A stretch of 64,000 bases of DNA, from assembly GCF_014805685.1 (NCBI RefSeq), contig NC_060912.1, forward strand, positions 10,851,158 through 10,915,157, in the 5' to 3' direction. This DNA comes from Silurus meridionalis (taxonomy: Eukaryota > Chordata > Actinopteri > Siluriformes > Siluridae). Shown here piece after piece: positions 35,155 to 57,220 of this stretch (positions are counted from its first letter, which is position 1; every line of letters starts with the position of its first letter). Both the position numbers and the translations under genes were made by a program. The notes beneath the pieces were generated by a model. The model was not told the origin of the DNA and searched no databases. It saw only the letters and a list, made by a program, of their open reading frames with translations.

Positions 35155-35964
35155 CGAGAGATTTCGACACAAAAGAATTCAACAGTTTATGGCTGGAAGA
35201 AAGATGGAGAACATCAGAGAAGATGTGATCAGACTCCCTCATTCCCGCAGTCACACATGGAGGCGGAAGCTTGTTGGTTTGGATTTGGTTTGGAACTGGG
35301 AATGTTGGAAACTTATTTCAGAAAGTGAAAGAAATTCTGAACCAACATGGCAACCGTTCCACACGTCAACACCATGCACATCTGTCTGAAACCGACTTCA
35401 CCGTACAACAAGACGACGAGCCGAAGCGACAAATACGTCCGAACTCTAAGTGTTATTTAGAGAGCAGACAGACGTCTGGAGTGATATTTATCATGGAACG
35501 ACCTTCTCAGTCACCGCACCTAAATCCTGCTGAACTGCTCTGAGATGAACTACATCAGAAATAAACCTCCAACTAATGAAGAACATCTTTGTCGAGTTTT
35601 ACAAGAAGCACGGCAAAGTGTTTCAGCTGAAAGTCCAGATGTTGAGTAAAGCTGTTCATGCTTTCACCAGAAATAAAGTGGAACATCTGGACATTTATAG
35701 ATTTGTTTGGTCAAAGTCAATCTTTCTAAATGTTAAAGTATCAAGTTTGTATTGGATGAAGGGAAGTGGTTACTGATTGGAAGTTTGGGGCTCAAACACA
35801 GGTATCGCCAAGCTGCCACTCGTGGGGCCCTTGAGCAAGGCCCTTAACCCTCTGTGCTCAAGGGCCGACCCTGCGCTCTGACCCCTGCTTCCGAACATCA
35901 CTGGGATATATGGAAAAAAGATGTTCTTCTGTGCTGTAATGTACATGTGACAAGCATAAAGCAC

Positions 35965-36012
<48 letters not shown>

Positions 36013-36428
36013 TAAACAAAAGAAACATCTGAAAAGCCAAAAAAGACCAGACACTGTATATATAAATTCTAACCCTCAACAGTTCAGTTGCATAAATGAG
36101 ATAAATGTAATAAAATTTGGATAATGGTGTCTTCTAAAGGCTATAAATCTACTGTACACTTGGTGGCGCTACGATTCTCATCTTCTGATCTAATCTAAAG
36201 CGCTGAGCTGCCACTTTCTTTCCTCTTTAGAAATAACTCGGATCGAGCTGAAAACTTTCCCCATCAAGACTCTGAAATCTCTATAAGTTTGCATGTGAAC
36301 ACCACTGGACCTTGTCTTCTCTCCTTCATCTCCACCCATGGAGTATAAACTACAGGAACAGACACCGCGCTTCTTCTGCTCTCAGTCTCCTGATTATTCA
36401 TTAAATAAAGATCTGATCGCCCTTCAGC

Positions 36429-36518
<90 letters not shown>

Positions 36519-36724
36519 CCCCCCTCCCTCCATTCTTTCTCTAATAAATAGAGGAATGGTGTAAGGTTCTTCTCTCTGACCTGGTAGAGCTCCTCAGGTA
36601 CCAGATCGTAGTCTCGGAGCTGGTTCAGGAAGGTGCTCGGTTTCTCCATGGACGAGATCGTCGTCTTCTTACGGTGAAAAAATTGAATCATCTGCTCATA
36701 AGTTAAACAATCCAGCGACTCCAT
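27670..36724 (-). CDS. SP-3: complete SP140-like nuclear body protein with two SAND domains
   Basis: Fifteen coding exons (minus): 36724-36581, 35088-34914, 34766-34569, 33895-33815, 33460-33327, 33181-33134, 32520-32481, 32305-32102, 31467-31328, 31178-31116, 30323-30196, 30084-29979, 29899-29825, 28920-28777, 27750-27670. Every border is GT..AG and the phases match SP-2 exon by exon; 586 residues ending FKIQ-TAG. Domains: HSR 1-106 ([20 protein letters not shown]), basic linker 107-172, SAND1 about 180-260 ([15 protein letters not shown]), Ser-Glu repeats ([12 protein letters not shown]) 275-300, SAND2 about 320-388 ([23 protein letters not shown]), CPCPLC exon 389-409, PHD with all eight zinc ligands (CYIC..CCDEC..FHRRC..WMCTFC), bromodomain 488-586. 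An in-frame ATG lies 15 bases upstream, but the chosen start aligns with the other paralogues. The nuclear chromatin-reader role is inferred from the family. An ISRE lies about 180 bp upstream. Confidence 0.88.
27757..27820. repeat. (CA)n at the last acceptor of SP-3
   Basis: In the gene's sense, (TG)n then agcag|GATGACAAG. Same position as in SP-2, SP-4 and SP-5. Confidence 0.9.
28130..28300 (+). mobile_element. Mariner-type transposase N-terminal fragment
   Basis: Plus-strand frame reads [36 protein letters not shown], the helix-turn-helix layout of SETMAR/GVQW-like mariner transposases (IHRRL...VFEWFKRFKEGRTSVEDDP pattern). It lies inside the last SP-3 intron and is not part of the gene. 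Confidence 0.55.
28345..28395. mobile_element. hAT-like terminal fragment
   Basis: 'gtggtccacaaccccccc' followed by 'ggtaccgggccgcac' resembles the ends of vertebrate hAT (Zaphod/Charlie type) elements. Short and based on memory. Confidence 0.35.
28975..29130. repeat. SINE-like repeat
   Basis: Contains 'ttatgccatttggcagacac', 'ccttatccagaatgacattc' and 'ggcatcttggtgttgctggg', the same family as at 7800, 21690 and 52810. Confidence 0.5.
30088..30134. repeat. (CA)n at the acceptor of the SP-3 second PHD exon
   Basis: The intron ends (TG)n-tag|GGACGAATGG in the minus sense; 3 bases separate repeat and exon. Confidence 0.9.
31472..31514. repeat. (CA)n at the acceptor of the SP-3 SAND2 exon
   Basis: In the minus sense a TG run ends at ttttgaag|GGCCACAC. 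Confidence 0.9.
32572..32669. repeat. (CTAT)n microsatellite
   Basis: About 24 perfect tetranucleotide units in an SP-3 intron. Confidence 0.95.
33585..33800. mobile_element. Tc1-type MITE, internally deleted
   Basis: Starts 'actatatggccaaaagtgtt' 'tggacacctgaccat' and ends with the family's far-end block (gggaatgaaccacatacggg). Lies in the SP-3 intron between the two SAND1 exons. Confidence 0.6.
35096..35160. repeat. (GA)n before the SP-3 second HSR exon
   Basis: CT tract in the gene's sense, ending 6 bases before tgtgcag|AAGGTAATAAAG. Confidence 0.9.
35215..35765 (+). mobile_element. Tc1-like transposase remnant, copy 2
   Basis: Broken frames include [17 protein letters not shown] then a stop and DELHQK, matching the Tc1 motif PSQSPDLNPIE. 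Parallel to the copy at 11440-11960. Lies in SP-3 intron 1. Confidence 0.6.
35770..35960 (+). repeat. tRNA-derived SINE
   Basis: Contains 'caggtatcgccaagctgcca' and 'cccttgagcaaggcccttaa', shared with the better-kept copy at 41020-41290. Confidence 0.55.
35967..36011. repeat. (CTTT)n microsatellite
   Basis: Perfect tetranucleotide run at the tail of the SINE, as often seen at SINE 3' ends. Confidence 0.9.
36431..36517. repeat. (CTAT)n microsatellite
   Basis: About 21 perfect units about 60 bp beyond the donor of the first SP-3 coding exon. Confidence 0.95.
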
Positions 36725-36902
36725 CAGGCTGTAGATCATTTAAAGAAAATCCCCAGCTGATCAATTCATATGAAGTTTTACGTGATGATTCAGTCAAAGT
36801 GATCACGTGATCCAGAAGCAGCCCCGAGTCACGGCGTCATGAAGGAAACACGCTGGAAACGTGGAGAAAAAACGAAAGCGCGATAAAAACAAAACCTAAG
36901 AA

Positions 36903-36914
36903 GAAAACGAAAGT
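36903..36914 (-). promoter_or_regulatory. ISRE upstream of SP-3
   Basis: GAAAACGAAAGT is an exact GAAANNGAAA core. A second, imperfect site (GAAAAAACGAAAG) lies at 36866-36878. About 180 bp upstream of the SP-3 start codon. Confidence 0.6.
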
Positions 36915-37734
36915 TTTGTTCTCCTAAAAATATATAAATAAATAATTGAATAATTGAATAAATGAATAATTGAATAAATGAATAAATTACCGGGTTTGCA
37001 TAACTGGAAAATTTCCTTTGGAATTAACGGGAATTAATGAGAATAATATGAATGTACTAAATGATCAGGTTATAGTGTTACAGGGGATTTAAATGTAGTT
37101 TTAAGTGTAATTTTGTTTAAAAAAAAAACAGATTTAATATAATTTCTACTTGTACATCCATCAATCGCATAACACACATATTTTCTATGTCCAGATAAAT
37201 CTCTATATTGGTGAAAATTCACGTAAATGACATAAAAATTACATACATTTATGTGTAAAACTTCCTGGTGCTGTGTGTAAGATGGTGTGCAACAAAATTA
37301 TACTAGCAATTAATCACAAACGTCATTTTAAACAAAAAATCTGTATCAGTTTGCATGAATAACAGCTTATAACCAAACAAAATGTCTATATTTATTTATA
37401 CAGTTTATATCAATTTCACCCAATTTCTTATTAATTCCCAAAATTTCCCAAAATTCCTGGTAAGTTTCCAAAATCAGGTTGTGCCACCTGCTTGCAACCC
37501 TTCTTAATGAACATTAAATACACATATATTACATTATATTAAATAATTATATGAACAATGTGTGTGTTCTTGATTGCACATGCAGTTCCGCTGTAGTTCT
37601 CGTCTCATTATACACTATAATGTAGTATGTTTGTGTTATCTTGTGTTATGTTGTTTTATGTAACACTGTTGTTTCGCTGTGTGCTGGAACGACTGTATAC
37701 GGGCAAAATACCATTATTAAATTAAATGACATCA

Positions 37735-37880
37735 AAATAAAACATCCCATTTCACATTCAGTTCCCATTTGCTTTTATAACTAACCTCCACTTCGGAAGA
37801 TGTTTCACTAGATTTTTTGGACATCCCAAAGATGTTCAATAGTTTTGGAGCTAGCAGGAGATCTTCATGGAGCTTCTAGA
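37735..37880. mobile_element. Tc1-type MITE fragment
   Basis: Blocks 'ttcccatttgcttttataac' and 'gaagatgtttcactagattt' belong to the same family as the elements at 2455 and 44040. Confidence 0.45.
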
Positions 37881-37929
37881 TCATATATATATAAGTAAAC
37901 ACAAAGTGGCAGGTCAATTTGCATCAGGA

Positions 37930-38870
37930 TTTGCATGAAATCATTCCCAAACCGGAAACCATGGATCCACTTTCCAGGCACACAGATTACAACTCCAGTG
38001 ACACAGAGACATACAGGAAGATGAGGTGTGACCATCAGGGCTGCAAAGATAGTGGCAAACTATCAGGGATCTGACCTCAAGCACATGTGGAATGGTCTGC
38101 ACATGATTACAACTACAGGAGAAGAAAGGTTGGAGAAATCTGTGATGTATGGATCTCTGCATCTCCACCACACCTTCTATGTTCGGTTTGAGAAAAACAA
38201 CGTTTCTTCTTGCCAGCCACCACGGACCCTCTCCATTTGGCATACAGGAAAAAAACAAATTGACAGAAGACACCATCACTTTAGTGATACATGAGGCTCT
38301 CACACACCTGGACAAGAAAAATACTTACGTCAGAATGCTTCGACACCATCGTCCCACCAAAACTCATTTCAAAGCTGAAAGACTTAAGTCTGTACTCTCA
38401 CTTGTGTAAGAGGATTTTGGACTTTCTGATGAACAGACCCCAAGTGGTCAGAATTGAGAATAACTTTTACTGCACTCTAACTCCTGCACTGGCGCTCCAC
38501 AGGGTTGTGTCCTAAGTCCCCTCCTGTTCTCCCCATTCACACACAACTGTGTTGCCCAGCACAGTTTACATCATATTTAAGTTTGCAGATGATGCCTCCA
38601 TCTTGGGACTCACAAATGATGGGGATGAGACGCCTACAGCGATTAAGTTAGAGTGTGATCACAATGGGGCAGTGATAACAACCTCTGCCTTAACATTAGA
38701 AAAACCAAAGAAATGATAGTGGACTTTAGAAGTGTAGAGAAAATCAACTATACCCCGTTACATATCGATGGAACTTTCTTTATTATTGCTGTAGTTTGCC
38801 TGAAGCCTCACTTAATATATTTATGTACAAACTGTCAGTGACATCAGTACATATGACAAATAAAACTGGA
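37930..38870 (+). mobile_element. Decayed LINE reverse transcriptase
   Basis: Several broken frames. Starting near 38575 the plus strand reads FKFADDASILGLTNDGDE, the polymerase F/YADD box of a LINE reverse transcriptase, followed by a decayed NIRKTKEMIVDFR-like block near 38690-38735. Too damaged to be active. Confidence 0.6.
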
Positions 38871-38950
38871 AAATTTGTAATATAAATGTAGGTATTATAT
38901 GTTAACAATGGAGTTTTAATGTCATTACAAAATATAACATTTCAATCTTT

Positions 38951-38956
38951 TTTATT
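38951..38956 (-). terminator. Poly(A) signal of SP-4
   Basis: AATAAA on the minus strand, 40 bases after the SP-4 stop codon. Confidence 0.5.
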
Positions 38957-38995
38957 GAATATTAACCTGCAGAAAGATGCAGGATTGTAAAAGAG

Positions 38996-48644
<9,649 letters not shown>

Positions 48645-49229
48645 TCGGCTGCTGAAGTGTACTATAATCACCAGTTAAACAAAATGCACCACAGGGAAAA
48701 CAAAATCTCCAGCTGAGGAAATACACATCTATTTATTCTTAAGTTTCACCAGCTGATCAAACAGTAACCTGATCACGATGTGGAGCAAATAATAATGAAT
48801 CTGAACCTGTTTTGGTGCTAGTAAACATGAAACAGAGAGAGAGTTTCGTGCGTCATTAAAAATAACCTGTGGGAGGAACAGGTGAGTAATTTGCATGTGA
48901 AGGCCACACCTTAGTGGATTGTGTTGAGATTGCGTGTAAAATATCAAATGCTGTCCTACATAAAAACATTACATAAGAGGGAAGTGATGCTAGTATGTGA
49001 CAAACTGCTTACCAGGTGAATGTTCTGCAAAGAGCTGCAAGTAATAGAGTTTATTTAAAAGAAATGTGGAATCCTGAATATAACAACTACTGTATATGAG
49101 CTTGTTGTCTTATTCCAAAACCATGGGCATATGCCTGATTTGATCACTTCATGATTGAGTATTTATTGAGGATGACTATAAAATTTCTATGATATTCATG
49201 AAATTCTATGAAACTTTCATATTTTAAAG

Positions 49230-49640
49230 TGGCACTAATTCAATTCAATTCACATTTAATTTTTTTGTGGAGTGCTTTTAACAATGGACATTGTCTCAAT
49301 GAAGCTTTACACAGTTAAAGCAATAAATAAAAAAGTGTATACGATTGTTCTGTATCGTTGCAAATTTCTCCCTAATGAGTGATTCAGTGGCGACTGTGAC
49401 AAAGGAAAAACGTCCTAAGCTGGCATAAGGAAGAAACCTTTAGAGGAAACAGACACAAAAGAGAGATCCAACTTCATTACCAAATGTCCATTACAGTTCA
49501 TCGGTGTTGAGGTCTGCAGTTATGGGCACTTAAATGCAACTTGTGGTCCTCAGCCATTGTAGTAGACCGTTGATATTTACTACAGTCCAACTACATCCTC
49601 AAAGTTCCTGTGTTGCTCAGTAATCTCAAGGATCCCAAGG
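49230..49640 (+). repeat. Interspersed fish repeat
   Basis: Shares 'aatggacattgtctcaatga', 'ataaggaagaaacctttaga' and a downstream block ('ttgtggtcctcagccattgt', 'agtagaccgttgatatttac') also present at 57540-57620. Confidence 0.55.
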
Positions 49641-49699
49641 AACTCATGTTGTACACATAAGCTTTAAAATAAAAAAGTCTAAAGTCAATAATCACACCA

Positions 49700-50215
49700 A
49701 GGTCTATGACTGCTGTATATGCTAAAACAGAAAGACCAGAGACGCTACATAGGTTTACTTCTTGCTGTATGTGGTCCTAGTAAAAGGACTTCCATCTTGT
49801 CCGAGTTAATCAGAAGGAAGTTATCAAGCACTGTCAGCATAGCAATGGAAGCTTGTACCATGTTTACGTATGATTTTACAGAGACGCAACATGTAAAAAG
49901 AGAAAAGCAGCGGGCCTAAGATAGATCCTTGTGGAACACCAAACTTTACCTCAGAGAGTGTGGAGAACTCACCATTTACATAAAAAAAACTGAGTCAAAA
50001 AAGACCTGAGCCAGAAGAGAGATGTTACCTTCATTCCAACAACATTTTCTAGTCTAGCAGAGAGGAAATTATGATCAATGGTGTTGAAAGCTTTTTTGGT
50101 GTCAAGGTCAGGTTTTGTAATTAGAGGGTTGATAACTACCAGTGTGAAAGCATTAGGTAGATAACCATTGATAATGGAAGAATTTATAATTTTTGAAAGA
50201 GATTCAAGCACTTCA
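49700..50215 (-). mobile_element. L2-like LINE reverse transcriptase fragment
   Basis: Minus-strand frames read LPNAFTLVVINPLITKPDLD and KAFNTIDHNFLSARLENVVG, matching reverse transcriptase blocks of fish L2-clade LINEs (AFDTIDHxILLxRLENxVGI). Stops and deletions show it is dead. Confidence 0.65.
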
Positions 50216-50449
50216 GTTGATGATTTTTATGTGAAAATAGATAAAAAAGATAAATTCTCTTGAATAATCATAGAGTTATTTATAGTTAATAGGTAATTTA
50301 TTTGGCTCTTGGCATTCTCTTAATCAGCCTGAGTGTTTTTCGACATAATATGAATTTGTACAGTAGTTGTAGTAGCACTAATGGAGCTTTTGACTCACCC
50401 TTTCCTCTGCACAAGACAACTGATGGTCTAAAGCACATTAAGAAGGCAA

Positions 50450-51165
50450 GAGATTTCACAAGATGACACATCTATGACCTGAAAACCCTTCCAGGTGACA
50501 ACCTCATGAATATGAGAGAATGTAATGAGTTTGCCAAGCTGTCATCAGAGCTAAATGTAGCTATTTGGTAGAATCGAAAATATAAAACATGTTCTTGGTT
50601 GTTTAACTGGTCTGCTGTTTTGTGTTGTGTTGTGGTCTGCTCATATCCTAGTTAGTTTAAGTCTTGTGTAACGATGTTGTTTTATGAAGCACCTTTTTCC
50701 TGGAAAAAGAATGTTGTTTCGTTTCTTGGTGTAGTGCACCACCTTCATAGGGGTGAAATAGCAAGATGTGGCTTGATTTGTTTAAGCCGAGGGTGTGGCT
50801 GCTACACTCAAACTACCTCCTCACTGTATCGCTCTATCATTGATTTCCATTCACTTGCTCATTCACTCGCTTTGATTGAGACCAGAGAGAAAGTAAGATA
50901 ATCTTTCTTTTCCTGGAGCAGATTACTTTATGTTGTGTTTGATGTAATTGGGGCGGTAAATATATAATCATGTGTGTCTATGTTACTTTATTGTACAGAA
51001 TAGAGATGAACTTCAACATATCTGTACTGGATTTTCTGCCGTCGGAGGAGCTGATTCAGTGTTTTCACCGCCATAAGACTGAGATCTCCTCTCATATACA
51101 GGAACCACATACCTTCATCAGCCAGCTGAAAGACTACAAATTGGTGTCTGATGATCTTTACAAGG
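50450..51165 (+). repeat. Arm 1 of a large inverted duplication (SP-5 promoter and first coding exon)
   Basis: About 50530-51157 is repeated in reverse orientation at 59560-60155 with few changes; the second copy lacks about 50 bp around 50915-50965. The whole 5' non-coding exon and the HSR exon of SP-5 are included. Confidence 0.85.
50650..50998 (+). promoter_or_regulatory. SP-5 promoter / 5' non-coding exon
   Basis: A likely non-coding exon ends at gagagaaa|gtaagat (donor GT at 50893) and the next exon starts after ttgtacag (50998). At about 50716-50725 gtttcgtttc is the complement of GAAACGAAAC, which fits the IRF core AANNGAAA but not the two-repeat ISRE of the sister genes. Both splice signals and the IRF core are kept in the inverted copy. 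Confidence 0.45.
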
Positions 51166-51225
51166 CAAGAGAGGAAGATGGGAAATTTTTATTTCTTTGT
51201 TCGAATTAATTGACTTATAATATAT

Positions 51226-51302
<77 letters not shown>

Positions 51303-53552
51303 ATATATCGAAATAATCTCAAGCTAAAATTGAGCTGTTTCTTTGTATAAGACTTTTATTGTCGTACCAAAAACTCATTTATTACACTAAATTGGCAAAC
51401 TTTATACCTGATGTATTATGTTGTAAAAAACAGGTTCTTTCAATTTCCTGGTTTTCTGATTCAGTACTACTAAAAGCTATAAATAACAAAAGGCACTGTT
51501 AATAGTTCAATTCTGCTATAAAAAAGCAGCTTTTTCTGTAACACTTGACTTTAGGTTTTATTTTAATTTTTTTATTTAGATTAAGTATCCTTTACTCCAC
51601 CTAAACGACTCCACAGAAATGACCAGAAACCAAATAAACAGCTGTATTTCTCATGATCAAATTCTGAGAATGATATGAAATAATTAGTAATAATGTTTTA
51701 CTAAAAATAAGTAATAATGATTAATAATATAGAAACATTCCCCTGATATATTCAGTACAGTTTTAGAGGAAGTTTAAAAAAGTGTGAGTTCTAATGGCAC
51801 TTTTTTAGTTTTCAGTTTTTACACACTGGTTGAAAAGTTTGGGGCAAACAAATGTATGATATGGAAGAATGCAAAGAAAGATAAAGATAGATAGAAAGAG
51901 AGAGAGATAAAGAGATAGAGAGATAGAGAGATAGAGATCTTTTTTTAGATCTTTTTTTACACCCAAAATGACTAAATTGCTGAATAATTAGTCATGACAC
52001 ATTATCACAAAATCAAAACCATAAAAAAACCACAGTGACAATAATAGATGTTTAGACGGAAATGAAAATAAAGATTAAGATCGAGATTATGTAAGTAATG
52101 ATGCTTGTACACAAATAAAATTAGAACATAGGACATGAAGATGAAATGAACAGACAGTACAAGTGAATTGAGAATGCAGAGGTTTTACAGAAATACTGTA
52201 TATTTTAAAAAAAGTCTCAGAAACTGAGCTCAGTGGTCTTATATTAGTGTTGGATCTTCAGATCATTCACTGATAACTTTATGTAAACTAAATTATCTGG
52301 AAGGGAAGATGCTAAATGCTTAACATTCTTCAAATGTCAAACCATTTTGGGGGAAACGAAGTAGAAATGAAACAAAAAGCTCCAGAAAAGACTGATTTAG
52401 TGTCACTTACTAATCACTTACTGATTTGCTGTCAAAGGTGGAAAATAACAATTTACATCGTTTTTTGTAGTTTCTTTGTGTACTTTTGAAGTCTGATTAC
52501 TGATGTATGAACTGTTGTACTTTACTACATTTCAAATGATATTCGTTATTCGTAATTTATCCACATATATCATATATTGTAACAGTTCTATGCAATTGAG
52601 CAATAGTAATTGACAAAATACATAATAGTATAGTAGGAAAATCAACAAATGGCCATAAAACTAGTGATGTATTAAAGGTTTCCAAAGCCTTGTAGCAGCT
52701 TTCTGTATTGAATCAATCAAAAATGTTGATGAAATAAGTGTTGTAGTAATAATAATAATATTGTTGTAATAATGAATCGTTTAAATCGGTTCATGTCGAT
52801 GAATTTTTACATTTACATTCGCAGCATTTAGCAGACACCCTTATCCAGAGCGACGTACAAAAGTGCTTTAAATCTCTATCTGAATCTGAATTGGAGAAAC
52901 CCATTGATAAAACCAGCCTGAATTCTCAAATTCAAATCATTGATACGCTCCAGTCGCTGTTTAAGATAATGTACGCATTTCCTTCTGGAGCTGCTGTTGA
53001 GTGAAACTTATTATTCACTTTGTGAATATTTACTGTGTACAACAATTTAGTTCTTTATTGTCTCTTACTGATTACACAATAATTGTTATGCTTATTGATA
53101 ATGATTGAAGAAACCCAGAAACCCTAGTGACACCCCCTGGGATGCAGAACCAGCTGAAAGTGAAATACCTTTGAATTCTTATGAAACAAACCCTTTGCCA
53201 TATTTAACCAACCAGTTTGACAAGACAGGTGCAAGAAAGTCATCACTGTGTGACAATGGACTGGGAGGAAAATTTCAATGCATTGCAATGAAGCTAGCGC
53301 ATTTAACACTGTCACGATTTAAGGGTCATAAGAAATGAATGAAAAGTGTTCTGCTGATGCTCTATTAGATTTGAGCATTACTGTATAAACTATATACTAT
53401 ATATACTATACTATATATATATAAGTCACATACTTTTATTGAGAATGCAATAAAAACGCAAGAGTTGTTCAAGCTTGAATCCATAATGCTAGCGCTATGG
53501 ATTTTTGAGCATTTTCATGCATGTGCAAAAACAAATCATATTTCAGTACAGA

Positions 53553-53605
<53 letters not shown>

Positions 53606-53811
53606 ACAGTGTTGTGTATGTTTTCATGTGTAAAAAATAATAAAGGAGAGGCGGAGACTAAACAAACTTGCGGTCCGCCACTGAGGAAATTCAGATTAAA
53701 ATTTTGTACACTTTTATTGAATGTTTATAATGTAAAGGTTTTTTTTTTTTTTTTAAGAATAATTTGTTTTAATAAATCAAGGTTTTGCTCATAATTTCCC
53801 CGAATTTGTAT

Positions 53812-53875
<64 letters not shown>

Positions 53876-56800
53876 ATGCAGAAGGTGATGAAGATGAAAT
53901 GTAAGGAGAAAGGAGTGTATCAGGTTTTGCAACAGGTGGAGGACAATGGAGAAGGCTGTGTGAAGGAGTTTTGGAATTGTGTATTCCAGGAGCACATGCT
54001 GCACAAATATCCTTTTCTGCATGTACTTCAAAACAAACTGTGTGCAAGTAAGTCCCTCTTTTTTACCTCAGTGTTGTTAAAAATGATGTAAATTCATATC
54101 ACTGGTATGGTGGATATTATAAAGGTTTTTTTCTGTATTTGTCAAAGGACAATTTATGGTTCCTAGTAAACCGTCAATAGAGAAACCCACAGGAAGTGAA
54201 GAAAAGAGCACAAAACAAGAGGTGCGTGGAACAAAGAGAAAGAAAATTGTTGAGATAGAGGAGGAGGAGGAACCTGGTCCTGCTCTTGTTTCCAGCTCTG
54301 ACCACACAAAGCCGATCTATCGTAAGTGAAAGCACAAACTGACGTGGGTGGACATTGGTCCGAATGTGTTTGGGTTTTAGAATTTAGATTCTGGGTTTTA
54401 CATAACACACTGATCAGCATAACATTATGACCACCTGCCTAATATTGTGTTGGTCCCTCTTTTGCTGTGAAACCAGTCCTGACCTGTCAAGCATAACAGC
54501 ATTAACTTCTTCTGCAATTTGAGCTACAGCCCCACCACCACCACCACCACCACCACCACCACCACCACCACCACAAGAAATAAATGAAACAAATATAAAC
54601 AAATGATCATCCTTTGGTGAAAAGTTTATAATTGTTCTCGTTGTTCAGAAAAGTTAAAGCTGCTTTTAAACACATCTTGTTTCTCTGGGATGTGAATATA
54701 TATATTATAATGGATGTAAATTCCCTTCCATTTTTAACATCTGATTCATTGTTCTCTATTAGATGTGGAATCCAGTCCAGAGGGGATAGAATCCAGTGAT
54801 GAGCAGCAGAAAGACAGCAAAATGAGGACAGTGTACAAGACTGGTTACCAGTCAGCTGTGGTTCTGTCAGTGGAAAGTTATATAAAACAAGATTTACAGG
54901 TTGGAAATCACCTACATGTTTTATTTTACGTCAAGTCACACACACCCAGAACACAGTGTGTTTTTACGTGTGTGTTGCAGGAGCGTCCACTAAGAGCATC
55001 CTTGTTGAGGAGCGCTGGTTCACTCCTGAGGAGTTTGTGAAGCAGGGGATAACTCGGACAGATGGACACTGGGAGAGAGATATACTGTGTCATGGCAAAC
55101 CCCTTAAACACCTGGTGCAGGTAATGCAGGATACTGATATCTGAGCAAACATAACTTGTGCACATTATATACTCCATTAGTACATTATAGGCTTTGTTAG
55201 AAGTATTGTGTTTCATTTACCTTCTCTTTTCACTTTCATTTTCTCTCTCTGAAACATCTTTACTTCTGAGACGCCGCGTGTATAAGATACACTTTTATTC
55301 CTGATCATGTTAATGATCTGTTGCCAACTAACCTCATTAGTCAATTGTTCCTTCAACTCTTCCTTTTTTTTAACACTGACATTTCCAGACTTTCGTAGCT
55401 CCGTCCTACAACAGATGTGTTGCATCAATCAAATTCAAAACAACCTTCAATTTCCCTTTAATAATGTAGTACATTTTCTCAGATTCAACATTTGATATGT
55501 TCAACTGTGAATGAAATTTTTCTGAGATCGTTGCATTCTGTTTTTATTTACATTTTGCACATTTGTGCATTTTGTACATTTTGTGTCCCAAACATTTGTG
55601 ATCAGGGAAGTAACACATCACATCATTCTTGTAAATGTTTTTTTTGTTTTTACAGAAAAAGATTTTGGATGTCCATCCACAAGGGTGTCGCTGTCAACTC
55701 TGTCATCGGAAGAAAACGGTGAATAAAAAAAAGCAATAAAATCATCCAAATGTCAAGAAATGAGTGTGTTCCCATTAGTGCAAAGGAAAAGTGTTTGTCT
55801 TATCAGTGAGCAATCATGATGATGCCACAACCATCCGTGGCCAGGGGTCCAAAAGAGCAAACCAGGCCATGTTCTCTGGAGGAGCCATATTCTTCTTTTT
55901 CCTGTCTCTCATAGCAATACTAACTAAATTGAAACTGAATTGTTTGAATAACTTACTGTCGAATGCAACTTATAATTTTGGTGTTTTGTGTTTCTGAAGC
56001 ATCAGGAGAAAGATGATGATGTGTGTAATATTTGTAATCGTGGACAAAACCTAGTGAATTGTACAGAGTGCAGTCTCGCTTTCCACCATCACTGCCATTT
56101 ACCAGCACTTCAGGACAAGAAACCTGTGTGAGTATTAGATACTTTTACTCAACATAAAACAGTGTTGGACTCCCTGTTGATGATTGATAAGTAACTGTCA
56201 TTACATTGCTCGTTGAAGGTACATGGTAATGCTGAATTTATCTGTAAGCATAAAATATAGACATTATGTGAGCCGCGATTTTGGTTTTGGTTTTGGCCTT
56301 CCATCCACACTGAGACAGAGTTTTTAGTGATGGGTTGTGCGTGATAGGATTTTTTACAGTCAAGAAAAGCGTAACATTTATAAATGCTCTCCAAAGTGAA
56401 TCAATTTGAAAACACTGTGTTCGCATCACGTCATTTCCTCGACATTGCCGCGAAGTTTTAAAGGGCTGGAAAGTAAAATGCCGGGCGGAAATTACGCAAG
56501 TTGAAGCGGCTTATGTTTTGCTCACGTGCAGTACAGGGACGTATTTTGGATAATGTCAAAACGTTAATGTGAAAACGCTGTTTTCAGATTAGTCCGGATT
56601 TGTGTAGACGTAGTCAGTTGTTCATGAAATCTTGACTCAGGACTTTGAACATGAGAAAAGTGGGTTAATCCTAACCCTAACCTGAGCAGACGTTTGCAGA
56701 GGCCTGTTGGCGAGTTCAGAAAGAGGCTGATTTTTTGAGTCGAGTGATCATGAGAGATAAATCCTGAACTCTCACGTCACCTCGCCCCAATAAACAGCTC

Positions 56801-56974
56801 GAACAAGGAGAGATAGTTGCTGCCTTCCAGGCAAACATGCCTACATGATCCAATCTATACAATAAATAATGGACTGCAGTTTAGCTCTTAATGACATCAT
56901 ATAATTTAGTTTTTTCTTTTCAGATTTCATTATGATATGGTATATTCCTAGTGTTAATTAGGCATTTGTTTGAG

Positions 56975-57027
<53 letters not shown>

Positions 57028-57177
57028 GTCCAATTGGAAGTGTACTTTCTGCCTGGTCAAGAATTACCTGGATTTTTGGATAAGCATGGCTTTGAACGTT
57101 GCTTTGAAAAGTCCTGTTTCTGGAAACTTGGTACCCAGACACACATTTACACGTTTAAATAATACAATACACACACA

Positions 57178-57220
<43 letters not shown>

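Larger units (their letters stand above)
36920..38945. other. Intergenic region between SP-3 promoter and SP-4 3' end
   Basis: AT-rich sequence with a Tc1-MITE piece (37735-37880) and a decayed LINE (37930-38870). No host exon recognised. Confidence 0.5.
48645..50449. other. Region between divergent SP-4 and SP-5
   Basis: Contains an interspersed fish repeat (49230-49640) and a LINE fragment (49700-50215). SP-4 upstream DNA shows half sites (gaaac, gtttc near 48830-48850) but no GAAANNGAAA. Confidence 0.5.

Noticed and set aside
50674..50901. 76-codon frame conserved between the inverted copies as a coding exon
   Set aside because: It begins without ATG in good context and ends at the non-coding exon's donor; conservation is explained by the recent duplication, so I treat it as 5' non-coding.
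53105..53338. 77-codon plus-strand frame in SP-5 intron 1
   Set aside because: No matching splice phase, no homology, and absent from sister genes.
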